Shown here: positions 26,055 through 33,650 of the stretch, in pieces
How positions within the stretch are numbered: the first letter of the stretch is position 1
How the letters are laid out: every line of letters starts with the position of its first letter
Program-made: the position numbers and the translations under genes
NCBI GenBank assembly: GCA_032117915.1
Contig: JAULYI010000181.1
Span: forward strand, 1 to 41,308
Source of the DNA: ZLKRG46 sp032117915
GTDB taxonomy: Bacteria; Bacteroidota; Ignavibacteria; Kapaibacteriales; Kapaibacteriaceae
Direction: 5' to 3'
Length of the DNA: 41,308 bases
The notes under the pieces: generated by a model
Databases searched by the model: none
The model's input: only the letters and a program-made list of their open reading frames with translations
Told to the model about the DNA's origin: nothing

Positions 26055-28339
26055 CAGAACTGTACTTCCAGCGAAACGGTGGGAATGATGGGAAGCAGGC
26101 GCACGTCCGTGACCTCCGGAATGGGCTTCGAGATATCGTAAAATCGGAACCAGATGTCGCGTCGCGAGTACGCGTTAAAAACATCGAGCATCACCCGCGA
26201 TCGGAGACCGGCGATCGTGGTCTTGTAGTTGACGTTCAGGTTGAGCTGATGCGAGTTTGGCAGACGCAGGCCCCATCGCTGCGACGGAACGATAACGCCG
26301 ATGCCGGCGTCGACGCCCGGGAAGTCGCCTTGCAGACGTGACGTTGCGCCGGTATAGGACTGGCCGCTCTGGAAGATGAACGTGGCACCGAATTCCCAGC
26401 GCTCGTTCATGGCGTAGAGGGCTGTGACCTTGAAGTCGTGACGTCGATCGTACTTCGGACGGAACGCCGTGCCGAAGTTGATAGAGTCAAACTGCGCTTG
26501 CACAAAGCCCAACGCATAGCCGATCCATCCGGTGAACGCACCCATCTTCTTCTGCAGGAACAACTCCGCTCCGTAGGCCTCGCCGTCACCAATGAAGAAG
26601 ACCTCGTTTACGGTCTGCGCCCTTGTCTGCGTGTTGTTCAGTTCGTTGATGTTCGCAAGCGTCTTGTAGTACAGGTCAACGTTGAAGTCATACCCTTCGG
26701 CCGGTTGCGACTCGAAGGACAAAATGTAGTGGTCTGCCCTGCCGGGCGGGACGGTGCGGTCGGTCGGCAACCATGTATCGAAAAAGGTAAAGTCGGGTAC
26801 GGTTGCCAGACGCAGGTACTGGTAGAACTGACCATACGAGGCCTTGATCGCGATGTCGTCTGCAAGCTGATACCGAAGTGCCACGCGAGGATCCACGGTG
26901 GCAAGGTCACTGAGCGCCCAGTAATTCACGCGCAGACCGCCTTGTAGGGTCAGAAGCTCAGAGACGTTGTACGTTACCTGTCCAAAGGCCGATCCGATCC
27001 GGTCCCAGATATTGAGTTTGAAGACAGCGTCGTTCTGTCCGTTCTGAGCACCACTCGAGAAGTCCTGCTTGTATGTGAAGTTGTACAGCGTTCCCTCGAA
27101 GCCAGTCTTTACGGTCAGCTCTTCGTCAACAAACCAATCCAACTCGGCCTTGAGTGAATAGTCAACGATACCGTTCTGGATCTCGAAGGTGATGCCGGCA
27201 TTATTGCCATTGAAGTCGTTTCGGTAGCTACTGGCCGACAACGTTACCACGCTGAACATGTTCTCGTCAACCACATGCTGCCAGCGCATCGACGTTGCGC
27301 GATTGCCAATGCCCACACCAAACTGGATACCGGGCTGCTCAAAGGTGAGCGCGTCATTCGTGAGGAAGCCGCTGACCGACAGTTTGTCATCGTCGGAAAG
27401 GTCCTGCGTGATCTTGGCGTTGACGTCATAGAAGCCGAAATCCGGGATCGGATTTTCGGGGTCCTGCGGGATCACGGCCTTCACCAAGTCCAGATACGTC
27501 CGACGTCCACCAATGAACCACGAGCCGTTACCGAGCGGGCCTTGCAGGGAGGCACGCGATGAGATCAGACCGATGCCGAGGACGCCTTCGACGCGGTCGC
27601 GGTTACCGTCTTTCTGCGTGACGTTCAGGACGGCCGACATACGACCACCGAATTCCGCCGGGAAGCCGCCCTTCAGCAGCTCGACATCTTTGATGGCGTC
27701 GGAGTTGAAGGCCGAGATAAAGCCGAACAGGTGTGTCGGATTATAGACCGTCATTCCGTCAAGCAATACCAGGTTCTGATCGGGCGAGCCGCCGCGGATG
27801 AAGAGGCCGCTGGATATCTGCGACGACGTCAGCACGCCGGGCAACATCTGCAAGGCGCGGAAGATGTCGGCCTCGCCACCGATCCTCATCGTGGCGATCT
27901 GTTCCATCGGCACGTTCACCTTGCTGATCGAGATCTGGCGTCGGTCGGCCTCGCGTGCGGCCGTCACGTTCACCTCGCGCAGCGTTACGTCACCGCTGGA
28001 CATAGCCACGCGTACACGCCGAGTCTCGCCTGCCTTGAAGGTGATCGACAGAGTGCGTCTGCCATAGCCGAGCATCGACACCACCACATCGTAGGTACCC
28101 GGCTTGATGTTGCTGATCGAAAAGTAGCCGCTCTTGTTGGTATATGCTCCCAGCTTGGTGCCGGTAACGGCCACCGTCGCGCCGACGAGTGTCTCCTTCG
28201 TGGTGGAATCCTCAACAAAACCACTAAGTGCTGCCAGCGTTGTGTCTCGCGGAGCAGATACTGTCGCGGCAGATACCGCAACGGTCATAAGGTAGGCAGT
28301 GAAGCAGAGAAGAACGAGCGTGTGCAGGGAACGATGCAT
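26054..28339 (-). CDS. TonB-dependent outer-membrane receptor with carboxypeptidase-regulatory-like domain
   Basis: This 761-residue outer-membrane receptor has a signal peptide (about 1-25). A carboxypeptidase-D-regulatory-like beta domain follows at about 38-120 (GFVEDSTTKETLVGATVAV, YFSISNIKPGTYDVVVSMLG). The plug is at about 140-250 (ALQMLPGVLTSSQISSGLFI, RGGSPDQNLVLLDGMTVYNP, LLKGGFPAEFGGRMSAVLNV). The rest is a 22-strand barrel with alternating aromatic strands, ending in the outer-membrane-type terminal phenylalanine (VSLEVQF). It imports or senses a ligand using TonB energy. The ligand is not evident, and the short length suggests a receptor of the DUF4249-associated subfamily rather than a SusC glycan importer. 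It is followed by the coupled DUF4249 gene. The divergent ferredoxin start lies 93 bp away. Confidence 0.94.
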   Translation of the reverse strand: MHRSLHTLVLLCFTAYLMTVAVSAATVSAPRDTTLAALSGFVEDSTTKETLVGATVAVTGTKLGAYTNKSGYFSISNIKPGTYDVVVSMLGYGRRTLSITFKAGETRRVRVAMSSGDVTLREVNVTAAREADRRQISISKVNVPMEQIATMRIGGEADIFRALQMLPGVLTSSQISSGLFIRGGSPDQNLVLLDGMTVYNPTHLFGFISAFNSDAIKDVELLKGGFPAEFGGRMSAVLNVTQKDGNRDRVEGVLGIGLISSRASLQGPLGNGSWFIGGRRTYLDLVKAVIPQDPENPIPDFGFYDVNAKITQDLSDDDKLSVSGFLTNDALTFEQPGIQFGVGIGNRATSMRWQHVVDENMFSVVTLSASSYRNDFNGNNAGITFEIQNGIVDYSLKAELDWFVDEELTVKTGFEGTLYNFTYKQDFSSGAQNGQNDAVFKLNIWDRIGSAFGQVTYNVSELLTLQGGLRVNYWALSDLATVDPRVALRYQLADDIAIKASYGQFYQYLRLATVPDFTFFDTWLPTDRTVPPGRADHYILSFESQPAEGYDFNVDLYYKTLANINELNNTQTRAQTVNEVFFIGDGEAYGAELFLQKKMGAFTGWIGYALGFVQAQFDSINFGTAFRPKYDRRHDFKVTALYAMNERWEFGATFIFQSGQSYTGATSRLQGDFPGVDAGIGVIVPSQRWGLRLPNSHQLNLNVNYKTTIAGLRSRVMLDVFNAYSRRDIWFRFYDISKPIPEVTDVRLLPIIPTVSLEVQF

Positions 28340-28398
28340 TGGTGTTGTTTCCGGTGAGCGGCATGGAACGACGTTCGTGCGTTAATAGTTTCACATCG

Positions 28399-28406
28399 TA
28401 GTTTTG
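28399..28406 (+). promoter_or_regulatory. -7 promoter element TAGTTTTG upstream of ferredoxin gene
   Basis: TAGTTTTG matches TAnnTTTG in the 93-bp divergent gap, 26 bases before the ATG. A TTCG at 28374-28377 is an imperfect -33 candidate with a spacing of 21. It probably drives the ferredoxin-amidohydrolase-ATP-grasp run. Confidence 0.6.
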
Positions 28407-28432
28407 CAACGCCCTTCACACCTGAGAACATC

Positions 28433-28780
28433 ATGGCCATCTACATCACAAGCGATTGTATCAACTGCGGAGCCTGCGAGCCCGAGTGTCCGAACACTGC
28501 CATCTACGAAGCAGGTGCCGAATGGTCGCTGGCCGGAAAGACCTTTCACGACAGCACGTCACCGGGCGGACACAAGGGTGAGTTCTGGACGGCAGACTTC
28601 TACTACATCGTTCCCGACAAATGCACGGAGTGCAAAGGATTCCACGACGAGCCTCAGTGCGCTGCCGTCTGTCCTGTAGACTGCTGTCTGCCCGACCCCA
28701 ACAACGTCGAGACCGAAGAGCAGCTCATGAAGAAAAAGGACTACCTCGACTCGATCGATCAGATCCGTCTGCGCAACTAA
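28433..28780 (+). CDS. 2x[4Fe-4S] dicluster ferredoxin
   Basis: This 115-residue soluble electron carrier has two cysteine motifs. Cluster 1 is C9-x2-C12-x2-C15-x3-C19-P. Cluster 2 is C64-x2-C67-x8-C76-x3-C80-P, with extra cysteines C84 and C85. The expanded x8 spacing in the second motif resembles Allochromatium/YfhL-type low-potential ferredoxins. The loop of about 44 residues between the clusters is longer than in YfhL, a feature I recall from Bacteroidota ferredoxins. It is the first gene after the TAGTTTTG promoter, followed by the amidohydrolase gene after 4 bp. Its redox partners are not identifiable here. Confidence 0.93.
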   Translation: MAIYITSDCINCGACEPECPNTAIYEAGAEWSLAGKTFHDSTSPGGHKGEFWTADFYYIVPDKCTECKGFHDEPQCAAVCPVDCCLPDPNNVETEEQLMKKKDYLDSIDQIRLRN

Positions 28781-28784
28781 CGGC

Positions 28785-30326
28785 ATGCACGCCGAGATCC
28801 ACATCGAGCGCGGCCGGATCCGCGCCGTGCTGCCCGCCGAAGGCGGCACCGTAATCCATACCGAGAACACAACGCACACGTTTCCGGGTGGACACGTTCT
28901 TCCCGGTTTCGTCGATTCCCATGCCCACCTCTTCGGCCTCGGTCTGCGTCTTCGGTCCGTCTCCCTGCACACAGCAACAAGCGCACACGACTGTGCAGAC
29001 CGCTGTGCAACGGGTCAGCCACAAGGGGGCTGGGTTCGCGCCATGGGCTGGAACCAGGAATTGTGGGACGAAGCGGTCTTCCCTACCCGACAGATCCTTG
29101 ACGAAGCCGTAGGCGATACCCCGGTGATCGCTCGGCGCGTCGACGGACACGCCTTGTGGGTGAACACGGCTGCACTGCGCCTTGCCGGGATTACGACGGC
29201 AACGGCAGACCCTGATGGCGGACGTATCCTGCGGGACGCCTCCGGCGAGCCGACGGGTATCCTGATCGACCATGCGATGGACCTTGTCGAGCGACTGGTG
29301 CCGGCACTGAGCGACGACGACATGCAGGAAGCCTTCCGGGCCGCGGCAGACCATTGCGCGTCCAAGGGTATCACCGAAGTACATGACATGGACGTTGCCC
29401 CGCAGTGGCTTGCTCCACTGCGTGCGCTGGCCGAACGTGGCGCCCTTGCAACACGCGTGCAGGCCTACGTTGGCGGACAGCACGACCAGTGGATCGAGGA
29501 AGGGCTGCTGCCTGCCGGAGGCGAGTTCTTGCGTCTGCACGGCGTGAAGCTCTATGCCGACGGTGCACTCGGTTCACGCGGTGCCTCTTTGCTGTCACCC
29601 TACTCCGACGACCCATCGACCTCCGGTCTGCAGCTCCTCACAGCACAGCGCATCGTGAACGCCGGCCGAGCCGTCATCGACGCCGGATGGTGGGCCCTTG
29701 CCGTCCACGCGATCGGTGATGCCGCCGTGCGCGAAGTCCTCGATGCCTTTGCCATGATCCGTGACCTTCCCGGGGGCGACCAGCTCACGCTCCGCCTTGA
29801 GCATGCGCAGCATGTCCACCCCGATGACGTCCAGCGCTTTGCCGCCCTGCGCGTTCATGCCATGGTCCAGCCCACGCACTGCACCAGCGATGCCCGCATG
29901 GCCGAGCAGCGCCTTGGTGCTGAGCGTCTAGCGTGGGCCTATCGCTGGCGCTCGCTGCTCGACGCCGGCTGTACCCTGGCGGGCAGCAGCGACTTCCCCA
30001 TCGAGCCGGCCGATCCGATCGCCGGTATCGATGCCTTCTGCAGACGTGTGCCCAACGGCATGACCTCACCGTGGCAACCGCAGGAGCGAATCAGCCGCGA
30101 CGAGGCGATCGATGCCTTTACCGCGTGGGGACATCGTGTGGCCGACGTTGACGGACGCCGAGGCCGCATCGCCGAGGGATACGATGCCGACCTTGTCGTG
30201 GTTGACCGTGACCTGCATACGTGCGAGGATGACGACATCCTTGGCACGTCGATCCTTGCTACGTTTACAGCCGGAACGCTTCGCTACCAACGCGACGACC
30301 TACATGAGACCGGACCGTCAGCATGA
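28785..30326 (+). CDS. YtcJ-type amidohydrolase (amidohydrolase 3 family)
   Basis: This 513-residue metal-dependent hydrolase is of the amidohydrolase superfamily, subgroup 3. The metal site starts with H46-x-H48 in GFVDSHAHLFGLG. Later landmarks are GVKLYADGALGSRGA (candidate lysine bridge), VHAIGDAA, LRLEHAQHV and the distal GSSDFPIEPADPIAG aspartate. Family members cleave amide or ester bonds in diverse small molecules; the substrate is unknown. The N-terminal small beta domain is short compared with many homologues. No signal peptide is seen, so it is cytoplasmic. The 3' end overlaps the next gene by 23 bp in a different frame, suggesting tight co-expression with the ATP-grasp-like protein. 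Confidence 0.9.
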   Translation: MHAEIHIERGRIRAVLPAEGGTVIHTENTTHTFPGGHVLPGFVDSHAHLFGLGLRLRSVSLHTATSAHDCADRCATGQPQGGWVRAMGWNQELWDEAVFPTRQILDEAVGDTPVIARRVDGHALWVNTAALRLAGITTATADPDGGRILRDASGEPTGILIDHAMDLVERLVPALSDDDMQEAFRAAADHCASKGITEVHDMDVAPQWLAPLRALAERGALATRVQAYVGGQHDQWIEEGLLPAGGEFLRLHGVKLYADGALGSRGASLLSPYSDDPSTSGLQLLTAQRIVNAGRAVIDAGWWALAVHAIGDAAVREVLDAFAMIRDLPGGDQLTLRLEHAQHVHPDDVQRFAALRVHAMVQPTHCTSDARMAEQRLGAERLAWAYRWRSLLDAGCTLAGSSDFPIEPADPIAGIDAFCRRVPNGMTSPWQPQERISRDEAIDAFTAWGHRVADVDGRRGRIAEGYDADLVVVDRDLHTCEDDDILGTSILATFTAGTLRYQRDDLHETGPSA

Positions 30327-31479
30327 CTTCATCCGCCGTGTCACGGCGGACTCCTATCAGCAGTTCAAGCGCGAGCTCGACGCCTACCTTGGCATTGCGG
30401 TCGAATTCCGCGTCTGCGAAATGCCCATCTTCGTGAGTGACGCCTTCAGGCGCACGCTCGAAGACGCAGCCATCAACATCGTGCAGCAGTGCGTCACGCC
30501 GGAGGTGATGCAGCGCACGTCGGCCACGCTCACGCCCGACATTACCGTTCCTAACGAAGCGCCTCGCCCCCTCTTCGCCGTTGTGGACTTTGCCGTGACT
30601 GTTGATGAGCAAGGTGTCTTTGTGCCGAAGCTGATCGAACTCCAGGGCTTTCCGTCGCTCTACGGCTATCAGCCCGTGTTTGCATCGCGGATGCGCTCGT
30701 TCTACCACTTGGACGACACCACGCCCTACTTTCATGGTCTTGACGACGAGGGCTACGTATCGATCATGCGGCGGGCACTGATCGGCGATCACGACCCTGC
30801 CGAATGCGCGCTGCTCGAGGTCGATCCGGACCATCAGAAGACGCGGCCGGACTTCATTGCCACGGAAAAGCTGTTTGGTCTGCGCACCGTCGATATCCGC
30901 GACGTACGCGTGAGCAACGGTCACCTGATCGACGGTCGGGGCACGCGCCTGCGGCGCGTCTTCAACCGCACGATCGTCGACGAATTGAACGACCGCGGCA
31001 TCACGCTGCACTTCCGGTGGAACGACGATATTGACGTTGAATGGGCCGGCCACCCGAACTGGTACTTCCGTATCAGCAAATTCACCATGCCCTACCTGTC
31101 GCATCCTACCGTGCCGACCACGCAGTTTCTTGATACGATCGACGTACTCCCCGACGACCTCTCCGGCTACGTACTCAAGCCCCTCTACGCCTTTGCCGGC
31201 AAGGGCGTGAACGTCCACCCCACAGCGGCCGACATCGATGCCATTCCCGAGCAGGACCGGCACGCCTGGATCCTGCAGCAGAAGGTCCGCTACGCAGACT
31301 GCGTCGAAACACCGCACGGCATGAACCGCGTCGAACTCCGCGTGATGACCGTCTGGCCCGACGATGCCAGCGCCCCCATCCCCGTGATCTCTCTGGCCCG
31401 CACCGGCCGCGGCGACCTCATGGGCGCACGCTACAACACCGCCCCGTGGACCGGCTCGAGCGGCTGTTTGTTTGTGTGA
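30304..31479 (+). CDS. ATP-grasp-like protein of unknown function
   Basis: This 391-residue protein has no confident family name. Several segments look like an ATP-grasp fold. FVPKLIELQGFPSLYGYQ (about 107-123) is one. GYVLKPLYAFAGKGVNV (about 288-304) resembles the lysine plus glycine-rich ATP loop. ILQQKVRYAD (about 323-332) and NRVELRVMTVW (about 341-351), with a late SLARTGRGDLMGARYN, resemble the metal-binding end. If right, it would join a carboxylate to an amine or similar nucleophile using ATP. I start it at the ATG at 30304, which overlaps the amidohydrolase stop by 23 bp; earlier in-frame codons would lie well inside the amidohydrolase gene. Co-expression with an amide-cleaving hydrolase hints at a shared small-molecule pathway, but this is inference. 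Confidence 0.7.
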   Translation: MRPDRQHDFIRRVTADSYQQFKRELDAYLGIAVEFRVCEMPIFVSDAFRRTLEDAAINIVQQCVTPEVMQRTSATLTPDITVPNEAPRPLFAVVDFAVTVDEQGVFVPKLIELQGFPSLYGYQPVFASRMRSFYHLDDTTPYFHGLDDEGYVSIMRRALIGDHDPAECALLEVDPDHQKTRPDFIATEKLFGLRTVDIRDVRVSNGHLIDGRGTRLRRVFNRTIVDELNDRGITLHFRWNDDIDVEWAGHPNWYFRISKFTMPYLSHPTVPTTQFLDTIDVLPDDLSGYVLKPLYAFAGKGVNVHPTAADIDAIPEQDRHAWILQQKVRYADCVETPHGMNRVELRVMTVWPDDASAPIPVISLARTGRGDLMGARYNTAPWTGSSGCLFV

Positions 31480-31500
31480 ACGAGACATCTCGTACCTACC

Positions 31501-31528
31501 ATAGCCCCACGCTAAAGCGTGGGGTTAT
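31501..31528. terminator. strong hairpin after ATP-grasp-like gene, REP-like
   Basis: Arms 31501-31512 and 31517-31528 pair over 12 bases with one G-U; the core CCCCACGC/GCGTGGGG is closed by a TAAA loop. It lies 21 bp after the stop. It may terminate transcription in either direction, but its sequence also belongs to the palindromes repeated further on. Confidence 0.6.
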
Positions 31529-31644
31529 CAAGACCGCCACTTCGTGCTCATCATGACTGAGTGATCGTCATGGGATACAGGGATAAATCCACGCATCAGC
31601 GTGGTCAGCAAGGGTTCAAGATGACGGACGAATCATAGCCGAAT

Positions 31645-31694
31645 AATCGCGGCATTAGCCCACAGCGCAAATCGCGGCATTAGCCCACAGCGCA
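31645..31694. repeat. exact 25-bp tandem duplication within REP-like cluster
   Basis: The 25 bases at 31645-31669 are repeated without change at 31670-31694. The unit carries the left arm of the CCCACAGC palindrome. Only the second copy continues into the right arm, so copy one is a half-palindrome. This suggests a recent slip or insertion event. Confidence 0.85.
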
Positions 31695-31760
31695 AGCTGT
31701 GGGTTTGGAATGGTCGCCGTCCCCCCGCCAAAGCTGGCGGCAGTTTGCCCTTTCACCCCT

Positions 31761-33650
31761 TTACATGCCGAGCAGCAGTTCGATCTTGTTCGAGGTCTCT
31801 TCCAGGAACTGTTCTTCTGGCATCATGCCGACCTCTTTGAACTGGATACGGCCGTCCTTGCCAAGGATGAACTTGGAGGGAATGCCGGTGACGCCGTACT
31901 TGGAGACAACGCTGTCCGTGGGGTCCATGTAGATCGGGAAGGTGATGTACTTGTTCTTGCCAAGGAAGTCGCGTACCGTGGTTGCACGGTCCTTGCTGCG
32001 CTCCCAGACGTTGACGGCAGCAATGACGACGTTAGGGTTGTCCTTATAGCGCTCATAGAGCTTTTGCAGTGCGGGAAAGGACTTGATGCACGGACCGCAC
32101 CATGTGGCCCAGTAGTCGACGAAGACGACCTTGCCCTTCCAGTCCGAGATCTTGAGCGGCGCTCCGTCTAACGTCGTGAACTGTCCGTCGATGGCATTGG
32201 CCTGCATGAGGTCCTTGGCCAGACGCTTGCTCAGGACCTTGCGTCCGTCGGCCTGCAGGGTACTGAGTGATGCATCGATGGCTGCAGCGTCGGCACCGTT
32301 CTCCTGCTGGAGCTGGCGATACATAGACACGACGGTTGGTGTAGCAGCGCCGCTACGGATGGCACGCTCGGCCGCTGCTACGGCTTCGCCGCGCTTGCCG
32401 CCAGAGGCCAACAGATCCACCAGCATGGTGCCGGCCTCGGCAGGGGCATCGGTGCCACCGGCGTCGATCGATGCACGCAGACTGGTGATGGCATCGGCAG
32501 AAGCGCCCGTGGACTTCTGGATGGCACCGCGTACGTAGTACAGCTGCGAGCGCATGATGCGCTGACCTTCGCGCCATTCGGAGGTGCCGGCAAAGGACGG
32601 ACGCAGCTTGTCGTCGTCAACGGACTTCAGTCCGTCGTCGGCATGCTTCAAGCCCAGCGCCCTGAGCGAGTCGATTGCGCCAAAGTAGTTGGCGGCCATG
32701 TGATGGGCCGATGCCGAGAGCGGCTTGACGCGCTGCAGGAAGGGTACGAGCTTGCCGACCTCACGCTGCTGCGCAGCGGTGTTGAAGGCCGCATCAATGA
32801 TGTTCTGCCGGGCGAACGTCTGCGGAAACTTGTCGAGATGGTCGGCCAGCTTCCCAAAGAACTCCTCGATGGTCTGTGCCTCGCCAAGACCCGACAGACC
32901 GAGCTGCTCTTCGGCCTTACTGCCGGGAAAACGCGTGGCCGCGTCAACCAGGATCTGTCGTGCACGCATGGGGTCACCCACGGCCGTATAGGCCTCTGAC
33001 AGACCAATGGCGTCCATCGGTGTGGCAGCCTGCGGCATGAGTGACGTCAGACGGTTCATCTCGGTACGCATCTCGGCATCTTCGATCTGCTCCGTGCGTC
33101 GACGCAGCATGGCAAGGTTGACAGCAGCCGAGATGTTCTTGGGAAAGAGCCGCGTCTCCTGCTCGAGATACTCCAGTGCTTCATCCAAGTCCTCGGCCTT
33201 ACGGCACGTCTGCGGCAACATGCCATAGCAGGCCATGGCTGCGCGGAAGTTGGCCATGGGCAGCGCACGCCCGTCGCTCCCACTTACGATGAAGGCCCAG
33301 TAGCGATCTTTGTTCGTGTCGTACGCACTGCCGTTGCCAACCTTGACGTGGGCATAGATCGTGGCGTCCGTGACCTTCCACGCACCCGTCCAACGACCGC
33401 TCCCGTCCTCCTTCAGCGCGATCTCCGTTGCCTGCGGTGCCTCTGCCTCTGCGCCAAAGGCGTAGATCACGGCGTGCAGCGCACCCGTGGGTGACGAGGC
33501 ATCGCTTCGATACTCGATGGTAACACTCTGCCCCTTCGTCGGCTGCATGGGAAGGATGTTAACCGTACCGGCCATGACATAGGCCGTGGCGGTAAGGGCT
33601 ACGACAAGAAGCGAGAGTATGCGCATTGGGCTGTTGGATGTTGTGATCAT
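31761..33650 (-). CDS. exported TPR-containing TlpA-like thioredoxin protein
   Basis: This 629-residue exported protein has a thioredoxin fold at the C-terminus. A signal peptide (MRILSLLVVALTATAYVMA, residues 9-27) is followed by a beta-rich segment (about 30-130). A long helical region with TPR-like repeats comes next (about 140-470: DEALEYLEQETRLFP, NRLTSLMPQAATP). A TlpA/ResA domain follows at about 480-629, with WCGPC at 517-521 and a late GIPSKFILGKDGRI cis-proline loop. It probably acts on periplasmic disulfides while docking on a partner through the helices. The ATG at 33650 overlaps the upstream gene's stop as ATGA. The next ATG at 33626 (621 residues) is a good alternative, and an imperfect -7 box (AATCTTTG, minus strand of 33653-33660) precedes it. 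Confidence 0.85.
   Translation of the reverse strand: MITTSNSPMRILSLLVVALTATAYVMAGTVNILPMQPTKGQSVTIEYRSDASSPTGALHAVIYAFGAEAEAPQATEIALKEDGSGRWTGAWKVTDATIYAHVKVGNGSAYDTNKDRYWAFIVSGSDGRALPMANFRAAMACYGMLPQTCRKAEDLDEALEYLEQETRLFPKNISAAVNLAMLRRRTEQIEDAEMRTEMNRLTSLMPQAATPMDAIGLSEAYTAVGDPMRARQILVDAATRFPGSKAEEQLGLSGLGEAQTIEEFFGKLADHLDKFPQTFARQNIIDAAFNTAAQQREVGKLVPFLQRVKPLSASAHHMAANYFGAIDSLRALGLKHADDGLKSVDDDKLRPSFAGTSEWREGQRIMRSQLYYVRGAIQKSTGASADAITSLRASIDAGGTDAPAEAGTMLVDLLASGGKRGEAVAAAERAIRSGAATPTVVSMYRQLQQENGADAAAIDASLSTLQADGRKVLSKRLAKDLMQANAIDGQFTTLDGAPLKISDWKGKVVFVDYWATWCGPCIKSFPALQKLYERYKDNPNVVIAAVNVWERSKDRATTVRDFLGKNKYITFPIYMDPTDSVVSKYGVTGIPSKFILGKDGRIQFKEVGMMPEEQFLEETSNKIELLLGM

Larger units (their letters stand above)
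31501..31740. repeat. REP-like palindrome cluster in the 281-bp intergenic region
   Basis: Between the stops of two convergent genes (31480-31760) I see no coding sequence. There are four short palindromes: CCCCACGC (31505-31524), CCACGC-ATCA-GCGTGG (31589-31604), CCCACAGC-GCAA-GCTGTGGG (31684-31703) and CCGCCA-AAGC-TGGCGG (31725-31740). The first and third share flanks TAG...GTT, yet differ inside the stem by changes that keep pairing. This looks like the REP/RAYT-type repeats of bacterial genomes. No transposase is nearby, so any copies would be mobilised in trans. The repeat class is inferred from form alone. Confidence 0.65.

Noticed and set aside
30265..31488. Long minus-strand open frame of about 400 codons opposite the ATP-grasp-like gene
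   Set aside because: It mirrors the plus gene codon by codon, has low-complexity His/Arg/Val-rich composition and no recognisable domain. The plus frame is tightly packed with the amidohydrolase gene.
31480..31493. Small palindrome ACGAG/CTCGT right after the ATP-grasp-like stop
   Set aside because: The five-base stem is too short to support on its own; the adjacent 12-bp hairpin explains termination better.
31645..31703. CRISPR-like repeat
   Set aside because: There are only two adjacent copies, no spacers between them, and no cas genes in the window.
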